DNA of 64,000 nucleotides from CAVSEK01 sp963726975 (GTDB lineage Bacteria > Actinomycetota > Actinomycetes > Mycobacteriales > SCTD01), in NCBI GenBank assembly GCA_963726975.1, contig CAVSEK010000004.1:1-64000 (forward strand). The letters run 5' to 3'. Position numbers and translations under genes: made by a program. Of the stretch, positions 10,099 through 20,766 are shown in pieces (the first letter of the stretch is position 1; every line of letters starts with the position of its first letter). The notes under the pieces are model-generated. The model had not been told where the DNA came from. It saw only the letters and a program-made list of their open reading frames with translations, and did not search any database.

Positions 10099-11203
10099 GG
10101 GTGCGCTCCCGCAGCCGCGGCAGCCTGCCGACGGCGACGCCGCCGAGCGCCAGCGCGACCACGGCCGTGAGCACGAGCAGGGGGCCGCCGCTGATGCTCG
10201 CCGCGACGGCGCCGAACCCGACGAGGGCCGTCCAGAAGTACATGATCAGCACCGCCCGGGTGTGGCTGTGGCCGATCTGCAGCAACCGGTGGTGCAGGTG
10301 CGCCTTGTCGGGCGCGAACGGCGACCGGCCGGACCGGGTGCGCCGCACGACGGCCAGCAGCAGGTCCACGAAGGGCACGGCGAGCACCGCGAGGGGCAGC
10401 AGCAGCGGCAGCAGCGCCGGGAAGGTCGTCGAGGCGGGCAGCGTCGACCAGTTGAACTGCCCGGTCAGGCTGGTCGCCGCCGCCGCGAGCACGAGGCCGA
10501 TGAGCATCGAGCCGGAGTCGCCCATGAACAGCCGGGCCGGGCTGAAGTTGTGCGGCAGGAAGCCCAGGCAGGCACCGGCGAGCACGGCCGCGAGCAGCGT
10601 CGGCGAGCTGATCCGCTCCAGCGCCACGCCGGAGGTGACCTGCCCGGTCGACAGCGAGTAGGAGTAGGCGAAGAAGGCGAGCGCGGCGATGGCGCCGACC
10701 CCCGCGGCGAGGCCGTCCAGCCCGTCGACGAAGTTGATCGCGTTGACCGTGACGAGCGCCAGCAGGACGGTCAGCGGCACGCCCTCGGGCCCGAGGCTGA
10801 TGGCCCCGACGCCGGGCAGGGTGAGGGTCAGCAGCTGCAGCCCCAGCAGCACCATGACGCCGGCCGCGACCACCTGCCCGGCCAGCTTGGTGAGCGCGTC
10901 GAGCCCCCAGGTGTCGTCGACCACCCCCAGCAGCACGATCACGCCGCCCCCCACGAGCACGGCCTGGACGTCGGAGTAGGTGAAGACCTGCCGCAGCGCC
11001 GGCAGCTGGTGCGCCACGAGCAGGGCCGCGCAGATGCCGGCGTACATGGCGGTGCCGCCCAGCCGCGGGGTGGGGATGGCGTGCACGTCCCGGTCGCGCG
11101 GCTCGGCCATGGCGCCGACCTGCACGGCCGCCCGCCGCGCGAGCGGGGTGAGCAGGTAGGTCACCGCCGCGGCGACGAGCAGGACGAGCAGGTACTCCCG
11201 CAC
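10091..11203 (-). CDS. wecA: Polyprenyl-phosphate GlcNAc-1-phosphate transferase (MraY/WecA family)
   Basis: Membrane enzyme that moves a sugar-1-phosphate from a UDP-sugar to a polyprenyl-phosphate carrier, the first step of cell-wall polymer linker or glycan synthesis. The 370-residue protein has about eleven helices. The family's acidic loops are visible: LGVVDDTWGLDALTK, NAINFVDGLDGLAAGV and RLFMGDSGSMLIG. A His/Arg-rich loop (DKAHLHHRLLQIGHSH) is typical of WecA rather than MraY. It sits directly upstream of the atp accessory genes, as in Mycobacterium (Rv1302). Confidence 0.9.
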   Translation of the reverse strand: MREYLLVLLVAAAVTYLLTPLARRAAVQVGAMAEPRDRDVHAIPTPRLGGTAMYAGICAALLVAHQLPALRQVFTYSDVQAVLVGGGVIVLLGVVDDTWGLDALTKLAGQVVAAGVMVLLGLQLLTLTLPGVGAISLGPEGVPLTVLLALVTVNAINFVDGLDGLAAGVGAIAALAFFAYSYSLSTGQVTSGVALERISSPTLLAAVLAGACLGFLPHNFSPARLFMGDSGSMLIGLVLAAAATSLTGQFNWSTLPASTTFPALLPLLLPLAVLAVPFVDLLLAVVRRTRSGRSPFAPDKAHLHHRLLQIGHSHTRAVLIMYFWTALVGFGAVAASISGGPLLVLTAVVALALGGVAVGRLPRLRERTRG

Positions 11204-11213
11204 GGCGGGGAGG

Positions 11214-12473
11214 TCAGCCCTGCGGGTAGGCGGGGTGCGCCGCGACGAGCGCGTGCACGCCCTGGCGCACCTCGTCGGCCGCGGACCCGTCGGCGTCGCG
11301 GACCGCCCGGGCGATGAGGCCGCCGATCTCCTTCATCTCGGCCTCGCCCATGCCCTGCGTCGTGACGCTCGGGGTGCCCACCCGGATGCCGCTGGCGACC
11401 GAGGCCGGCTGCGGGTCGTACGGGATGGCGTTCTTGTTGAGCACGATGCCTGCGCGGTCGCAGCGCGCCTCGGCGTCCTTGCCGGTGACCCCGATGCCCT
11501 GCAGGTCGAGCAGCGCGAGGTGGGTGTCGGTGCCGCCGGTGACCGCGCGCATGCCCTCGTCGGCCAGCGCCGAGGTGAGCGCCTGCGCGTTGGCGACGAC
11601 CTGGCGGGTGTAGGCGGCGTACTCGGGGGTCGAGGCCTCCTTGAGCGCGACCGCCTTGGCCGCCACGCCCTGCATCAGCGGCCCGCCCTGCATCATCGGG
11701 AACACCGCCTTGTCGAGCGCCGCGGCGTGCTCGGCCTTGCAGACGAGCATCCCGCCGCGCGGCCCGCGCAGGACCTTGTGGGTCGTGAAGGTGACCACGT
11801 CGGCGTACGGCACCGGGCTGGGGATCGCGCCGCCGGCGACCAGGCCGATGAAGTGCGCCGCGTCGACCATGAAGACCGCGCCGACCTCGTCGGCGACCTC
11901 GCGGAAGGCCGCGAAGTCGATGGTGCGCGGGATCGCTGACCCGCCGGCGATGATCATCTTGGGCCGGTGCTCGCGGGCGAGCGCGCGCACCTGGTCGTAG
12001 TCGATGTCCTCGGTCTCCTGCGCGACGCCGTAGTGCACCGCGTTGAACCACTTGCCGCTGAAGCTCACCTTGCTGCCGTGGGTGAGGTGCCCGCCGTGCG
12101 GCAGCGACATCGCCAGCACCGTGTCGCCGGGCTGCAGGAACGCGCCGTAGACCGCGATGTTGGCGCTCGCCCCGGAGTGCGGCTGCAGGTTGGCGTGCTC
12201 GGCGCCGAACAGCGCCTTGGCCCGCTCGATCCCGATCGTCTCGGCCCGGTCGACGACCTCGCAGCCGCCGTAGTAGCGCTTGCCGGGGTAGCCCTCGGCG
12301 TACTTGTTCGACAGCGTCGAGCCCAGGGCGGCGAGCACGGCCGGGCTCGTGAAGTTCTCGCTCGCGATGAGCTGCAGGCCGCCGCGGAGCCGGGCGAGCT
12401 CGTCGACGACGACGTCGGCGATCTCGGGGTCCTGCGTGGCGAGCGCGTCGAAGTCCGGGCCGTAGTAGGTCAT
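11214..12473 (-). CDS. glyA: Serine hydroxymethyltransferase
   Basis: PLP enzyme that interconverts serine and glycine while loading tetrahydrofolate with a one-carbon unit. The 419-residue protein has the PLP-lysine motif in VTFTTHKVLRGPRGG, the N-terminal LIASENFTSPAV pattern, and the YAEGYPGKRYYGGCE substrate loop. The ATG is at 12473 with GGGGGA upstream. It ends ten bases before the wecA start. Confidence 0.96.
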   Translation of the reverse strand: MTYYGPDFDALATQDPEIADVVVDELARLRGGLQLIASENFTSPAVLAALGSTLSNKYAEGYPGKRYYGGCEVVDRAETIGIERAKALFGAEHANLQPHSGASANIAVYGAFLQPGDTVLAMSLPHGGHLTHGSKVSFSGKWFNAVHYGVAQETEDIDYDQVRALAREHRPKMIIAGGSAIPRTIDFAAFREVADEVGAVFMVDAAHFIGLVAGGAIPSPVPYADVVTFTTHKVLRGPRGGMLVCKAEHAAALDKAVFPMMQGGPLMQGVAAKAVALKEASTPEYAAYTRQVVANAQALTSALADEGMRAVTGGTDTHLALLDLQGIGVTGKDAEARCDRAGIVLNKNAIPYDPQPASVASGIRVGTPSVTTQGMGEAEMKEIGGLIARAVRDADGSAADEVRQGVHALVAAHPAYPQG

Positions 12474-12539
12474 GCGGGTGTCCCCCAGGTCGGACGGCGG
12501 TCGGTCGTGCCACTCTACGGCGGCACCGGCCTCCCGCCG

Positions 12540-13133
12540 TCAGCCGACGAGCAGGTCCAGCGGCCCCCGCAGCGCGTCCTCGACGATCCGCGCGCACTGC
12601 TCGAAGCCCGACAGCGGGCCGTGGTACGGGTCGGCCAGGTCGTCGTGCGCCGGGCTCTCGGCGACGACGCGACCCCGCTGCAGCGCCGCCTGGCGCACCA
12701 GCGCCCGGGCCCGCTCGACGACGTCGCCGGCGGGCAGGGCCGCCGGGTCGACCGCCGTGCACAGGCGGGCGAACTCCAGCAGCGTGAAGGTGCGCGCCGC
12801 GGCACGCGGCTGCAGCACGACGGCCGACGCCCGGTGCTCACGGGTCGCGGCGAGCACCAGGTCGGCGCCGACGACGTGCTCGGCAGCGAGCTCCCGGGCC
12901 CGGAAGTCGGCGCCGTCGATCCCGGCCGAGCCGAGGGTGGTGAGCGCGTGCGGCTCCATCGGGCTGCCGGTGTGGCCCCACGTGCCGGCGCTGCGGACCT
13001 GCACCCGCTCGGCCTGGACCCCGAGCCGGGCGTCGAGGCCGGCGCGGGTGAGCCGCTCGGCCATCGGCGAGCGGCAGATGTTGCCGGTGCAGACGTGCAG
13101 GACGCGGAAGACCTCGGCGTCGGGCGAGGTCAC
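12540..13133 (-). CDS. Low-molecular-weight protein-tyrosine phosphatase family
   Basis: Predicted cytosolic phosphatase acting on phosphotyrosine or phosphoarginine. The signature loop VCTGNICRSP (C-X5-R-S) lies near residue 16 and the acid DP-loop is AHDDLADPYHG near residue 168. At 197 residues it is longer than the usual 150-165. The start at GTG 13133 overlaps the tsaC stop as GTGA. The same pairing with tsaC and glyA is seen in other actinobacteria. Substrate unknown. Confidence 0.85.
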   Translation of the reverse strand: MTSPDAEVFRVLHVCTGNICRSPMAERLTRAGLDARLGVQAERVQVRSAGTWGHTGSPMEPHALTTLGSAGIDGADFRARELAAEHVVGADLVLAATREHRASAVVLQPRAAARTFTLLEFARLCTAVDPAALPAGDVVERARALVRQAALQRGRVVAESPAHDDLADPYHGPLSGFEQCARIVEDALRGPLDLLVG

Positions 13134-13778
13134 GGGAGCACCTCGAGGTCGGGCAGCAGCTCGAGCAGCTCCTTGCTGGGGACCGCGCCCTCGCGCAGCA
13201 CCCGCGGCCGCTCGCCGGTGAGGTCGAGCACGGTGCTCGCACGGCCGCCCGGGCTGGTGCCGCCGTCGAGGTAGACCGGGACGGCGGTGCCGAGCTGCCG
13301 AGCCGCCTCGGCGGCGTCGGTCGCCGCGGGCAGGCCGCTGCGGTTGGCGCTGCGAGACGGCCAGCGGACCGGTGCGCGCGAGCACCGACAGGGTCACGGG
13401 GTGCAGCGGCATCCGCACGCCGACGGTGCCGCGGGTCTCCCCCAGGTCCCAGGACAGGCTCGGCGCAGCGCGCACGACGAGGGTGAGGCCGCCCGGCCAG
13501 AACGCCTCGACGAGGTCGCGGGCGCGCTGCGGGACGTCCTCGGCGAGCCCGTCCAGGGTGTTGTAGGCGCCGACGAGGACGGCGACCGGCATGTCGCGGC
13601 CGCGGCCCTTGGCCTCGAGCAGCGCGCGGACCGCGCCCGGGGAGAACGCGTCGGCGGCGAGACCGTAGACGGTGTCGGTGGGGAGCACGACGAGCTCGCC
13701 GCGCTGCAGCGCGCCGACGGCGGCGTCGATGCCGGCGGCCGCGTCGCTGCCCTCGCGCACGTCCCAGGTGGTGCTCAC
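13130..13778 (-). CDS. tsaC: Threonylcarbamoyl-AMP synthase (Sua5/YrdC), one apparent frame break
   Basis: Makes threonylcarbamoyl-AMP from threonine, bicarbonate and ATP for the t6A37 modification of tRNAs. The first two thirds read clearly: GELVVLPTDTVYGLAADAF, KGRGRDMPVAVLV and FWPGGLTLVVRA. At about 13350-13353 the frame breaks after GPLAVS. Removing one base there gives AVSSANRSGLPAAT, the expected next motif, and reading continues to a TGA at 13130 that overlaps the phosphatase start. The start GTG 13778 overlaps the prmC stop as GTGA. The rebuilt protein has about 215 residues. A sequence error is the likely cause. Confidence 0.85.
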
Positions 13779-14646
13779 CCGGCCCACCGGGCGGTGACGA
13801 AGCGGTCGCGGCCCAGCTGGTCGACGTGGTCCTGCACCTCGACCCAGCCGCCCGCCTGCTCGAGCAGCGCGGGGGCCGTCGTCCCCTGGCGGTCGGAGTG
13901 CTCGACGACGAGCAGCCCGCCGGGCTTGAGCAGCCGCCGTGCGGCCTGCTCGACGAGCCGGACGACGTCGAGCCCGTCCTCGCCGGCCCACAGCGCGATG
14001 CCGGGGTCGTGGTCGAGCACCTCCGGGTCGGGGATGTGCGCCTCGGTGGTCGCGACGTACGGCGGGTTGCTCGCGACCAGGTCGAGCGTGCCGTCGAGCC
14101 CCGGCAGCGCGTCCTCGGCGCTGCCCAGGTGCAGCTGCACCTCGGGGTCGCCGGCCGCGACCCGGTGGGCGGCGTTGCGCCGGGCCCAGGCGAGCGCGTC
14201 GGGGTCGCGCTCGACGGCGTGCACGGTGATGCCGGGCACCTCGTTGGCCAGCGCGAAGGCGATCGTGCCCGAGCCGGTGCACAGGTCGACCGCGACCGGG
14301 TGCTCCAGGCCCTCGGCGCGCCGGGCGGCGAGGGCGTCGACCGCCCACTGCACGACCGCCTCGGTCTCGGGCCGCGGCACGAAGACGCCCGGGCCCACCT
14401 CGAGCTCGACCCAGCGGAAGCCCACCGAGCCGGTCAGGTGCTGCAGCGGCACCCGCGACTCCCGGCGCGCCACGAGCTCCTCGTACGCCCCGGCCTGCTC
14501 GCCGAGCTCGTCGTGCAGGGCGAGGTCGCCCGGGCTGCGCAGCCCGAGCACGTGCACCGCGAGCGCGCGGGCGTCGTGGTCGGGGCTGTCGACGCCGGCG
14601 GCGGCGAGGCGGGCCGACGCGGCGCGGACCGCGGTCTGCAGCGGGG

Positions 14647-14650
<4 letters not shown>
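13775..14650 (-). CDS. prmC: Release factor glutamine methyltransferase
   Basis: Methylates the Gln of the GGQ motif in peptide release factors using S-adenosylmethionine. The 291-residue protein has the SAM-binding segment AVDLCTGSGTIAFALA and the catalytic SNPPYV motif, and the N-terminal helical domain ends in QHLTGSVGFRWVELEV and PRPETE. The ATG at 14650 overlaps the prfA stop (ATGA), tying the enzyme to its substrate gene. Confidence 0.95.
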
Positions 14651-15693
<1,043 letters not shown>

Positions 15694-15764
15694 CGGCTGC
15701 TCCTCCTCCTGCTGCGGGTCGGGCGCGGTCCGTACGGGGCGCGCGTCGGGGTCCTGACACGGCG

Positions 15765-15800
15765 GCGGCGCCCGTCCCTCTGTCGAGGGGCGGGCGCCGC
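15765..15800 (-). terminator. Strong hairpin after rpmE
   Basis: Sixteen-base stem (15765-15780 with 15785-15800, a single mismatch) around a TGTC loop, seven bases after the rpmE stop. There is no clear T-run, as is usual in high-GC genomes. It probably terminates or attenuates transcription before prfA. Confidence 0.65.
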
Positions 15801-15807
15801 AGGGGAG

Positions 15808-16020
15808 CTACTTGCCGGCGCGCTTGCCGAAGCGCTGCTCGAACTTCGCGACCCGGCCACCGGTGTCGAGGATCTTCTGCTTGCCGGTGTAGAAGGGGTG
15901 GCACGCCGCGCAGACCTCGACGCGGGTGTCGCCGCCCTTCGTGCTGCGGGTCGTGAACGTGTTGCCGCAGGTGCAGGAGACCGTGGTCTCGGCGTAGCTG
16001 GGGTGGATGTCGGTCTTCAC
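15808..16020 (-). CDS. rpmE: Large-subunit ribosomal protein bL31 (zinc form)
   Basis: Bridges the ribosomal subunits at the central protuberance. The 70-residue protein is the C+ form with the zinc ligands in CTCGNTF and CAACHPFYTGKQ. I chose GTG 16020 (MKTDIHPSYAETT), the family start; the longer frame from 16122 has no support. It follows rho, as in other actinobacteria, with a rho-terminal hairpin at 16127-16156 between them. Confidence 0.95.
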   Translation of the reverse strand: MKTDIHPSYAETTVSCTCGNTFTTRSTKGGDTRVEVCAACHPFYTGKQKILDTGGRVAKFEQRFGKRAGK

Positions 16021-16126
16021 TGCTGCTCCTCGGGTCCGATGAGCCGCCGGGTCGTGCTGCTGCACGGGAGCCGGAGCTCGCAAGGGGTCCAGTGTGCCAG
16101 AGCGGCGCACCACGTCGTACAACGGC

Positions 16127-16156
16127 GGCCGCCCGGGACGTCTTCCCCGGGCGGCC
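16127..16156 (-). terminator. Hairpin after rho
   Basis: Perfect eleven-base stem (16127-16137 with 16146-16156) with an eight-base loop, about 60 bases after the rho stop. GC-rich, no T-run. Probable terminator between rho and rpmE. Confidence 0.6.
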
Positions 16157-16215
16157 GGCCACTGCGGGGTCAGCGCCGCGACACGCCGCGCGCCACGACG
16201 GCGACCCCGCGCTCG

Positions 16216-18277
16216 TCAGGCCTCGGGGGCCGACTTCTGGATCTGCATGAGGAACTCGACGTTGGTGCGCGTCTTCTTCATCTTGTCGAGGAGCAGCTCC
16301 AGGCTGGCCCCGGTGTCGAGGGCGTGCAGCACGCGGCGCAGCTGCAGGACGATGCGCAGCTCCTCCGGCGCGAGCAGGATCTCCTCCTTGCGCGTGCCCG
16401 AGGCGTCGACGTCGATCGCCGGGAAGATCCGCTTGTCCGCGAGCCGGCGGTCGAGCTTGAGCTCGGCGTTGCCGGTGCCCTTGAACTCCTCGAAGATCAC
16501 GGTGTCCATCGCCGAGCCGGTCTCCACGAGGGCGGTCGCGAAGATCGTCAGCGAGCCGCCGTTCTCGATGTTGCGCGCTGCGCCCAGGAAGCGCTTGGGC
16601 GGGTAGAGCGCCGCGGAGTCGACACCGCCGGTGAGGATCCGCCCGCTGGCGGGGGCGCCCAGGTTGTAGGCCCGGCCCAGGCGGGTGATCGAGTCCAGCA
16701 GCACGACGACGTCGTGGCCCAGCTCGACGAGCCGCTTGGCCCGCTCGATCGACAGCTCGGCGACCGTGATGTGGTCCGTCGGCGGGCGGTCGAAGGTGGA
16801 GGCGATGACCTCGCCCTTCACCGACCGCTGCATGTCGGTGACCTCCTCGGGCCGCTCGTCGACGAGGACGACCATGAGGTGGCACTCCGGGTTGTTCTGC
16901 GTGATCGCGTTGGCGATCGACTGCAGGACCATCGTCTTGCCGGCCTTCGGCGGGCTGACCACCAGGGCGCGCTGCCCCTTGCCGACCGGCATGACGAGGT
17001 CGATGACCCGGGTGGTGAGGATGCCCGGCTCGGTCTCCAGGCGCAGCCGCTCCTGCGGGTACAGCGGCGTGAGCTTGGTGAACTCCGGCCGGGTCCGCGC
17101 CTCCTCGACGTCGAGGCCGTTGACGCTGTCGAGGCGCACGAGCGCGTTGTACTTGTCGCGGCGCTCCCCGTCGCGCAGCTGCCGCACGGCGCCGGTCACC
17201 GCGTCGCCGCGCCGCAGGCCGTACTTGCGGACCTGCTGCAGCGAGACGTAGACGTCGTTGGGGCCGGTGAGGTAGCCGGAGGTGCGGACGAACGCGTAGT
17301 TCTCCAGCACGTCGAGGATGCCGCCGATCGGGACGAGCACGTCGTCCTCGCTGACCACGGGCTCGTCGCCGGCGAAGCGGTCGTTGCGGTTGCGCCGGTT
17401 GCGGCCGCGCTCGCGGAAGCGCCCGCGGCGGGTGGCGTCGTCGTCGTCGCGCTGCAGGTCGCGGTCCTGCTGGCCGCGGTCCTGCTGGCCCCGGTCCTGC
17501 TGGCCCCGGTCCTGCTGGCCCCGGTCCTGCTGGCTGCGGTCCTGCTGGCCGCGGTCCTGCTGGCGCGCGGTCCTGCTGGCCCCGGTCCAGGCGGTCCTGC
17601 TGGCCGCGGTCCGGGCGGTCCTGCTGGACACGCTCCTGGCGGTCCTGCTGCGGGCGGTCCGGCCGGTCCTGCTGACCCCGGTCCTGCTCACCCCGCCCCT
17701 CGGACTGCTGCTGGGCGGCCCGCTCCTGACGGCGGGCCTCCCGCTCGAGGAAGCGCTCGCGGCCACGGTCGACCCGCTCGGTCGGCCCGTCGCCGTCCGA
17801 CCCGCCGTCCGACCCGCCGTCCGACCCGCCGTCCGACCCTGCGCCCTCCTGCTCGTCACCGCCGCGCGCGACCGGGCCCTCGCCGTCGCCGCGCCCGTCG
17901 GTGCTCTGCTGCGCGACCGGCGCGCTCCCGGTCGCCGCCCCCTCGCCGGGGGCGTCGCCGTCCGCGCGGGGCGTGCGGCTGGTGCGAGCAGCACCAGCAC
18001 CAGCACCAGCGCTCGGCGCCTCCGCGGCCGCCGACGTGCTGGCCCCGCTGCCGCCCTGCCGCGCCTGGATCGCCTCGATGAGCTGGCTCTTGCGCATGCG
18101 GGCGGTGCTGCCGATCCCCAGCTCGCCCGCGAGCGCCTGCAGCTCAGGCAGCACCATGGCGCTCAGCCCGCCGGAGGTGGCGCGGCGTCGGGTGCGCGGG
18201 GCGGCGGTCGTGACCTGCGCGTCGGGCGCCGGGCCCTCGGGGCCGGCGTCCTGCAGCAGGTCGGTCGTGTCGGTCAA
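16216..18277 (-). CDS. rho: Transcription terminator Rho with a QQDRG-repeat domain, one apparent frame break
   Basis: Hexameric RNA helicase that ends transcription. The C-terminal part (from about 17440 down) holds the cold-shock RNA-binding fold (GILDVLENYAFVRTSGYL), the Walker A SPPKAGKTMVLQ and the Q-loop ALYPPKRFLGAARN. The N-terminal Rho_N helix motif is TARMRKSQLIEAIQARQ. Between them lies a long low-complexity domain with Gly-Ser-Asp repeats and then QQDRG repeats. The start is TTG 18277 (LTDTTDLLQ) with GGGAGG eight bases before it. Near 17563-17569, inside the repeats, one surplus base breaks the frame; without it the protein has about 686 residues. A real repeat-length variant or a read error are both possible. 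Confidence 0.92.
17459..17690 (-). repeat. 15-bp tandem repeats coding QQDRG in rho
   Basis: About eleven to twelve copies, increasingly imperfect towards 17690, of a 15-bp unit (GTCCTGCTGGCCCCG on the plus strand). On the minus strand they code Gln-Gln-Asp-Arg-Gly and variants. The frame break of rho lies inside this array. Such arrays are prone to slippage. Confidence 0.85.
17803..17841 (-). repeat. 12-bp tandem repeats coding GGSD in rho
   Basis: Three and a fraction copies of CCGTCCGACCCG (plus strand), coding Gly-Gly-Ser-Asp on the minus strand, within the disordered N-terminal part of Rho. Confidence 0.8.
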
Positions 18278-18348
18278 GGAGGGTCCTCCCGGTGGGCCAC
18301 CGGCCGCACGACGCGGCGGGGTGGAGTGCGCCGGCCGGTGGCCGGGGA

Positions 18349-18366
18349 CCCCGCCGAGCGGCGGGG
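18349..18366 (-). terminator. Small hairpins in the thrB-rho spacer
   Basis: Perfect seven-base stem with a GAGC loop, next to a second ten-base inverted repeat (18297-18306 with 18332-18341). Both lie in the 289-bp stretch between the thrB stop and the rho start. They could end the threonine operon or form structure in the rho leader; Rho genes are often self-regulated through their leaders. No gene in this stretch is supported. Confidence 0.45.
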
Positions 18367-18566
18367 CGTCTGTGGGGTGGGTGCGGCCGGCGGGGGTGCG
18401 CGCGCCTGCCGGGGCCGCGACCGGGCTCCGCGGGCGATCCGCCCGGGGGCACAGGGGCCGGAGCGGTGCTGCTGCTCGCCGGCTGTGCACACGCTACCGG
18501 CAGCCGGAGCGCTTCGTGCGTGGACATCGTCGCACACGGTGACGACCGGACCGCTGCGCCGCGCCG

Positions 18567-19472
18567 CTAGGTGCGGTCGGCGCGCGCTCCCCCCGCGTCG
18601 ACGGCCAGCCGCCTCGCGGTCCAGCCGTCCGGTGCGGAGCGCACCACGGCGTCGACCTCGTCGCGGGTGCACAGCGCGAGCACCGTCGGTCCGGCGCCGC
18701 TGACGACCGCCGCGGTCCCGCGCTCGCGCAGCTCCGCCACCAGCCGCGCCGTCCCCGGCATCGCCGCCGCGCGGTAGGGCTGGTGCAGCCGGTCCTGCGT
18801 CGCCGCGAGCAGCAGCGACGGGTCGGAGGTCAGCGCGAGCGCGAGCAGGGCGGCCCGGGCGGCCCCGGCGGCGGCGTCCGCGTGCGGCACGGTCGCGGGC
18901 AGGAGCCCGCGCACCTGCGCGGTGGAAGAGCGCTGCTGCGGCACCAGCACGACCGGCACGACCGCCTCCGCGACGTCGCGCCGCACGACGTGCACGCCGG
19001 CGGCGTCGCGCCAGGCCAGCGTGAACCCGCCGCGCAGGCAGGCCGCGACGTTGTCGGGGTGGCCCTCGATCTCGTCGGCGAGGGCCAGCACCGCGTCGTC
19101 GTCGAGCAGTTCCTCGCCGCCGTCGACGAGGGCGCGGGCGGCGAGCACGCCGGCCACGATCGCGGCCGACGAGGACCCCAGGCCGCGCGACTGCGGCACC
19201 CGGTTGACGCAGTGCACGCGCAGCCCGGGCGGCGACCCGCCGAGCCGCTCGAACGCGGCCCGCGCGGCGCGCACGAGCAGGTGCCGCTCGTCGAGGGGCA
19301 GCGCCCCGGCGCCCTCGCCCTCGACCTGCACGACCAGCCCCGAGGCGGTGACCTCGGCGACCACCTCGTCGGCCAGGCCGAGGCACAGCCCGGCGCTGTC
19401 GAAGGCGGGTCCGAGGTTGGCGCTCGTGGCGGGCGCGCGCACGACGACGGGGGACGGGGCGTACGACGGCAC
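18567..19472 (-). CDS. thrB: Homoserine kinase
   Basis: GHMP-family kinase that phosphorylates homoserine for threonine synthesis. The 301-residue protein has APATSANLGPAFDSAG at the N-terminus, the ATP loop NRVPQSRGLGSSSAAIVAG, and the C-terminal GHMP motif VVSGAGPTVLALC. The start GTG 19472 follows the MFS transporter stop by two bases. In related genomes thrB follows thrC directly; here a transporter gene intervenes. Confidence 0.95.
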   Translation of the reverse strand: MPSYAPSPVVVRAPATSANLGPAFDSAGLCLGLADEVVAEVTASGLVVQVEGEGAGALPLDERHLLVRAARAAFERLGGSPPGLRVHCVNRVPQSRGLGSSSAAIVAGVLAARALVDGGEELLDDDAVLALADEIEGHPDNVAACLRGGFTLAWRDAAGVHVVRRDVAEAVVPVVLVPQQRSSTAQVRGLLPATVPHADAAAGAARAALLALALTSDPSLLLAATQDRLHQPYRAAAMPGTARLVAELRERGTAAVVSGAGPTVLALCTRDEVDAVVRSAPDGWTARRLAVDAGGARADRT

Positions 19473-19474
19473 GG

Positions 19475-20756
19475 CTACTCCTGGCTCTCGGTCCCGGCGG
19501 GCGGGGCCGGGGTGGTGGTCGGCAGCAGGTCGGGCGCCGCCGCGGCGAGCCCGGCCCTCACCCGCCGGGTCGCGAGCCACCAGGTGCCGGCGTAGACCAC
19601 CGACGTGGCGCCGAAGGCGGCGACGAGCGGGCGGGTGGGCACGGCGTCGGCGAGCACGCCGGACACGAGCTGGCTGGCGGACGACGGCGAGCGTGACGAG
19701 CATGAGGTCGGCGCTGGCGACCCGGCCGAGGACCCGGTCGGGCACGACCGCCTGCAGACCGTACGTCGACACGACCCAGTTGGCGCCGCCGCCGACGTGC
19801 GCGACGACGACCAGCAGCAGCACCAGCGCGAAGGACGGCGCGGCTGCCGCGGCGACGTAGGCGAGCCCGCACCCGCCGATGCACAGCGCGAGCAGGCGGT
19901 GCACGGCGGCCTCGCTGCGCGGGCGGCCCAGCACGAGGGGCCCGAGGACGGCGCCGAGGCCGCGGGCGGCGAAGAGCAGGCCGATGCCCGTACCGCCGAC
20001 GTCGAAGACGTCCAGCGCCAGCAGCGGGAACAGCACGAGCGCGCCGTTGGCGGGGCCGACCCCGGGCTTGGCGGTGACGAGGGCGAGGACCCGGGGCTCG
20101 CCCCGGGCGTAGCGGACCGCCTCCGCCACGTCGGCGCGGAAGCCCGGCCGGGCGCCGGTCCCCGCCCGCGGCCGCTGGAACGGGCGCCGGCAGCGCGCGA
20201 CGAGCAGCGCCGAGACGAGGAAGCTCCCGGCGTCGACGAGGAAGCAGGCCCGCTCCCCCAGCACCGCCGCGCCGAGGCCGCCGAGCGCCGCGCCGACGGC
20301 GAGCATCGTGCCCCAGGCGGTGCCGGTGAGGACGTTGGCCGTGCGCAGCTCGGAGCGGTCGACGAGGTTGGGCAGCGCCGCCTGCGACGCCGGTTGCGCG
20401 AAGGCCTTGCACGCGGCGATCCCGCCGACCGCGGCGACCGCGACCCACGCGGTGCCCGGGCCGGTGACGAGGAGCAGCAGCAGCGCGCACCCGGCGCTGG
20501 CCAGGTCGGCGGCGACGAGCAGCCGACGGCGGTCGACCCGGTCGGCGACCGTGCCCGCGTACGGCGACAGCAGCGCGAAGACCGCCGTGTCCGCGACGAG
20601 CACGAGCCCGCCGGCGAGGCCGCCACCGGTGAGGCGCGGGAGCAGCGCCAGCAGCGGCACCACGGCGAACCAGTCGCCGCCGAGGCTGACGAGCGTCGCG
20701 AGGTAGGTGCGCCGGAAGTCGCCCTGCCGGCGCAGCAGCGCCAGCGCCTCGCGCAC
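19475..20756 (-). CDS. MFS transporter (MFS_3 / enterobactin-exporter-like), one apparent frame break
   Basis: Twelve-helix major facilitator of about 427 residues when rebuilt. Clear features are the N-terminal FRRTYLATLVSLGGDWFAVVPLL, the loop motif GTVADRVDRRRLLVAADL between helices 2 and 3, and PASQAALPNLVDRSELRTAN typical of this exporter family. At about 19677-19682 one surplus base breaks the frame after LVTLAVV; skipping it gives ASQLVSGVLADAVPTRPL and runs to TAG 19475. The start is GTG 20756, 11 bases after the thrC stop. It sits inside the threonine operon, so a link to amino-acid export is possible but unproven. Confidence 0.8.
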
Positions 20757-20766
20757 CCCGGGGCCG

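Noticed and set aside
18144..18527. Minus-strand ORF in the rho leader as a leader peptide
   Set aside because: It overlaps the rho start in another frame, is Pro/Arg-rich shadow sequence and shows no coding pattern or conserved motif.
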